A model generated the notes under the pieces. It had not been told where the DNA came from. It saw nothing but the letters and a program-made list of their open reading frames with translations, and made no database searches. From an uncultured Clostridia bacterium (lineage in GTDB: Bacteria; Bacillota; Clostridia; TANB77; CAG-508): a DNA stretch of 8,168 bases. The first letter of the stretch is position 1, and every line of letters begins with the position of its first letter. Location: NCBI GenBank assembly GCA_944386375.1, contig CALXAW010000057.1, positions 1 through 8,168 of the forward strand. Reading direction: 5' to 3'. Shown piece after piece: positions 5,328-8,168 of this stretch. Made by a program: the position numbers and the translations under genes.

Positions 5328-6806
5328 TTATATTTTTACTACACCGCCTATTACTCTGTTTTCTGTAGAGCCTGTTACTTTTGTACGAGCTCCTCCAGAT
5401 AAAACAACTATATCGCCTTTTTCTAGTATTTTCTTTTTCTTTAACATTTCTATTCCTTTTGTAACAGTTTTTTCTATTGTTTCTTCTCTTTCTACTAGTA
5501 TAGGATATACATTCCATGATACTGCTAATTGATAGTATGTCTTTTCTGAATCTGTTACTGCAAGTATCGGACATTTTGGTCTTAATCCGGCTAACTTTAA
5601 TGCTGATCTTCCTGTATTTGTGTATGCAACTATAGCATCTGCTTCAAGTTGCATTGCTGTCATACATGTTGTACTTGCGATACTTACTGTAATGTCTTCT
5701 ATGCTAGTCTTTTTACCACTTTCTATTATTTCAAATCCTCCGTCAAAGAATTTTCTTTCAAATCTTTTCCATAGTTTCATTGTATTATCTACTGTAGATG
5801 CAATTTTATCCATTGTTTCTACACATTCTACTGGGTATTTACCCATTGCACATTCACCAGAAAGCATTATTGCATTTGTTTCGTCATATACAGCATTTGC
5901 AACATCACTTACCTCTGCTCTTGTTGGTCGTGGGTTAGTTATCATTGATTCTAACATTTGTGTTGCAATTATTACTGGTTTACCTAATGCATTACATTTT
6001 TTAACAAACTCTTTTTGAACTATTGGCACTTGCTCAAAAGGTATTTCTACAGCCATATCTCCACGAGCTACCATTATTCCATCTGCTAATTCTAATATTT
6101 CGTCAATATTATCTATACCCTCTTGACTTTCTATTTTTGCAATTATTTTTATGTCTTCTCCACCATTTTTGTCTAGTAGATTTCTTATTTCTTCTACATC
6201 TGACCTTCTTCTTACAAATGATGCTGCAACATAGTCAAATCCTGCTTTTATACCACTTGTAATATCGTCTATATCTTTTTGTGACAATGCTGGCAAATTT
6301 AGTTTTAGTGATGGTATATTTACTGTTTTTCTACTTCCAAGCTCTCCATTATTTAATGCTTTACATACTATATCTTTTTCTTTTACTTCTAAAACTTCAA
6401 ACTCTAACTCTCCATCGTCTACTAACATTCTAGCACCTGGTGTTACTTCTTTGTATAAATCTTTATAACTTACAGAAGTTTTGGTATTATCGCCTAATAT
6501 ATCTTCATTTACAAAAGTGAATGTATCACCTTCTTTTATTTCTACTTTGTTGTTTCCTGTTTTTAATTTACCTGTTCTTATTTCTGGCCCTTTTGTATCT
6601 AACATTAATGCAACAGGTATGTCTAGCTCTTTTCTTGCTTGTTTTATATTTTCTATTTTTTGTGCATTTTCTTCATAATTTCCATGTGAGAAGTTTATTC
6701 TTGCTACATTTAAACCTGCTTTCATTAATTTTAATAGCATTTCTTTGCTTTCACTTGCTGGCCCTATTGTTCCTACTATTTTAGTCTTTCTTTTTATTGT
6801 TTTCAT
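5328..6806 (-). CDS. pyk: Pyruvate kinase
   Basis: A complete 492-residue pyruvate kinase, converting phosphoenolpyruvate and ADP to pyruvate and ATP in the last step of glycolysis. Visible motifs: RKTKIVGTIGPASES (6-20), RINFSHGNYEE (36-46), MLDTKGPEIRTG (68-79, boundary to the B domain), the active-site signature IKIIAKIESQEGI (219-231) with catalytic K224 and metal ligand E226, VARGDMAVEIP (246-256) with D250, and ATQMLESMITNPRPTRAEVSD (281-301). The C-terminal allosteric domain spans about 365-492 and ends VIGGVVKI. The extra PEP-utilising-enzyme-like C-terminal domain of Bacillus pyruvate kinases is absent. A strong ribosome binding site (TAGGAGGAA) lies about 6 nt before the ATG. The gene starts 40 nt after the broken thioesterase with no obvious promoter between, so it is probably transcribed with gpi. 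Confidence 0.97.
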   Translation of the reverse strand: MKTIKRKTKIVGTIGPASESKEMLLKLMKAGLNVARINFSHGNYEENAQKIENIKQARKELDIPVALMLDTKGPEIRTGKLKTGNNKVEIKEGDTFTFVNEDILGDNTKTSVSYKDLYKEVTPGARMLVDDGELEFEVLEVKEKDIVCKALNNGELGSRKTVNIPSLKLNLPALSQKDIDDITSGIKAGFDYVAASFVRRRSDVEEIRNLLDKNGGEDIKIIAKIESQEGIDNIDEILELADGIMVARGDMAVEIPFEQVPIVQKEFVKKCNALGKPVIIATQMLESMITNPRPTRAEVSDVANAVYDETNAIMLSGECAMGKYPVECVETMDKIASTVDNTMKLWKRFERKFFDGGFEIIESGKKTSIEDITVSIASTTCMTAMQLEADAIVAYTNTGRSALKLAGLRPKCPILAVTDSEKTYYQLAVSWNVYPILVEREETIEKTVTKGIEMLKKKKILEKGDIVVLSGGARTKVTGSTENRVIGGVVKI

Positions 6807-6846
6807 TTTTTAAATTCCTCCTATATTTTTTTATTTATTGCACAAA

Positions 6847-7572
6847 TTACCATAATTCGATAATTGCATGTGTTATTTTATCATTTTCGCTTCTTATAAT
6901 TACTATATGTTTATTATTTTCTTTTGTATACTTACAGTTTACCTTATCTCCTAATTTTATCTCTTTTTTATATGTTATACGCACATTTGCTAACTCTGGC
7001 GCATAATATACATCTTCTGGTAATGCCTCATATGCTAAATCTAAATAATATAAATTATGCATATGTTTATATACATCTATATCTCTTCTGCATACTGTAT
7101 ATTCTACTTGAGATAAAAAACTTTCTGGCTCTTTTAGCTTGTCCAATTCTTGTATATTAAATACAGATTTATCTTTTTCTGACTCATATTTATTTGCCAC
7201 TTCGTCTTCTACTCTTGTTATTCTATTTTTATTTACATCTATTAGCACCCATTTTGATGTTGCAATTGCAACTAAATTTTGGTTTGTATCATATATTTCA
7301 AAATCACGGTATGCATAACATTTATATATGTATCTCTACCATGTTTTTACATGTACTTGTTCCCCATATTTTACTCTTTTTTTAACTTCTAATTTCCAAT
7401 CTAATAATATCCACATCAAATTGGTTTTGGGTATGTCTGTAAGCCCAAAACCAACTTTTGCAGAATGCATTCCTGCTATATCTTCCATTATTCCAAGTAT
7501 TGCCTTGTTTGTAACTTCGCTATTTAAGCGAGTGTCTCTTATTTGTAATTTATAATTATCTTCAAAAATCAT
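6847..7572 (-). pseudogene. Acyl-ACP thioesterase (FatA/FatB family) interrupted by in-frame TAG
   Basis: The frame from 7572 to 6847 encodes a full-length bacterial acyl-ACP thioesterase of about 241 codons, with no length change and one internal TAG (7336-7338, codon 79). The N-terminal hot-dog half reads NKAILGIMEDIAGMHSAKVG (22-41), NLMWILLDWKLEV (51-63), YGEQVHVKTW, then stop. After it, RYIYKCYAYRDFEIYD and ATSKWVLID continue the family in the same frame. In the second hot-dog half the active-site segment reads DIDVYKHMHNLYYLD. The family normally has Asn two residues before the catalytic His ('D-x-N-x-H'); here it is Tyr (codon 7069-7071), while the downstream Glu (YKKE, about residue 204) remains. 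Such enzymes release free fatty acids from acyl-ACP. An internal GTG (7246-7248) could start only a half-domain fragment. The start has a GAGGAG ribosome binding site 12 nt after gpi. Confidence 0.85.
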
Positions 7573-7584
7573 TTTTCTCCTCTT

Positions 7585-8168
7585 CTAATATCCTGGTTTT
7601 TTTAATAGTTTAAACATATTTGTTTTATATTCTTCTACACCTGGTTGATTAAATGGATTTACTCCTAATATCATACCAGACATAGCACATGCTTTTTCAA
7701 AAAAGTATATTAAATGTCCCATTGCTTCTTCGTCTAATTTTTCTACATCTATTACTATATTTGGCACATCTCCTGAAACATGCGCTTTTATTACACCTTC
7801 CATAGCTTTTTGGTTAACATAGTTTACATCTTTTCCTGCTAGGTAATTTAAGCCATCTAGGTTGTCTTCGTCTGCATTTATTGTTATATTTGTTTTTGGT
7901 GTTTCTATATTTATTACTGTTTCAAACAAATTACGTCTACCTTGTTGTATATATTGTCCCATAGAATGTAAATCTGTTGTAAAATCTACACCTGCTGGAA
8001 AAATTCCCATTAAATTTTTTCCTTCGCTTTCTCCATATAGTTGTTTCCACCATTCTGTAAAATAATGCATTTTTGGCTCATAGTTTACCAATATTTCTGT
8101 ATTTTTATATAATTTATACAATATATTTCTTACAACTGCATATTTATAGCAATCATTATATTTTAAAT
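7585..8168 (-). CDS. gpi: Glucose-6-phosphate isomerase, C-terminal part (runs off right edge)
   Basis: The frame is open to the right edge: residues decoded from there ([20 protein letters not shown]) continue directly into [20 protein letters not shown], so apparent internal starts are not real. About 194 residues are visible of a protein usually near 450. Phosphoglucose isomerase features are clear: [34 protein letters not shown] (with the conserved DLHSMGQ), [10 protein letters not shown], and the C-terminal [12 protein letters not shown] with its catalytic-region Lys. It interconverts glucose-6-phosphate and fructose-6-phosphate in glycolysis. The protein ends KKPGY with TAG; many relatives run a few residues longer. 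The thioesterase follows after 12 nt and pyk after that, so the unit is largely glycolytic. Confidence 0.95.
   Translation of the reverse strand, partial: LKYNDCYKYAVVRNILYKLYKNTEILVNYEPKMHYFTEWWKQLYGESEGKNLMGIFPAGVDFTTDLHSMGQYIQQGRRNLFETVINIETPKTNITINADEDNLDGLNYLAGKDVNYVNQKAMEGVIKAHVSGDVPNIVIDVEKLDEEAMGHLIYFFEKACAMSGMILGVNPFNQPGVEEYKTNMFKLLKKPGY

Noticed and set aside
5620..6784. Plus-strand ORFs opposite pyk and other minus-strand genes
   Set aside because: They are low-complexity Leu/Phe/Ser-rich antisense shadows without ribosome binding sites, lying over well-conserved genes.
7336..7338. TAG readthrough, suppression or pyrrolysine in the thioesterase
   Set aside because: TAG is the normal stop of the transporter gene, cotJA and gpi here. 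No downstream hairpin is evident, and an active-site residue is also changed, so decay is simpler.

Overview
The window looks like chromosomal DNA of a spore-forming, very AT-rich member of the Clostridia (Bacillota). Three things support this: a cotJA-cotJB-cotJC spore-coat operon, strong AGGAGG-type ribosome binding sites, and AT-rich codon use. I cannot name a species. All genes lie on the minus strand except two small plus-strand ORFs near 2.7-3.15 kb. TGA, TAA and TAG all end apparently intact genes, so the genetic code looks standard.

Right to left, as transcribed on the minus strand. (1) 8168-5289 carries the C-terminal part of glucose-6-phosphate isomerase (gpi, open at the right edge), an acyl-ACP thioesterase broken by one in-frame TAG, and pyruvate kinase (pyk). 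It ends in a clear terminator. (2) 5240-3391 is a sporulation block: a membrane-anchored BclA/C1q-like jelly-roll protein, then cotJA, cotJB and cotJC. The manganese-catalase-like cotJC carries a one-base frameshift. (3) 3390-2523 is a scarred intergenic region. It holds a 79-nt near-perfect hairpin, a decayed antisense RhuM-family remnant, and two small plus-strand ORFs, one with antitoxin-like sequence. (4) 2572-1 is a tight operon of at least five genes behind a canonical sigma-A promoter: a ParB/sulfiredoxin-fold protein with a DGAHR motif, a YhhQ/VUT queuosine-precursor-type transporter, a nucleoside 2-deoxyribosyltransferase-like enzyme, a P-loop nucleoside/nucleotide kinase-like protein, and the start of a PHP-family phosphoesterase.

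Region 4 is the best candidate for something undescribed. Transporter, N-glycosidic-bond enzyme, kinase and phosphoesterase together look like a salvage route for a modified base or nucleoside, possibly queuine/7-deazaguanine. That is inference from gene content. Regions 1-3 contain several independent disruptions: a frameshift in cotJC, an amber codon plus a changed active-site residue in the thioesterase, and two stops in the RhuM remnant. These point to gene decay, or in part to assembly errors.
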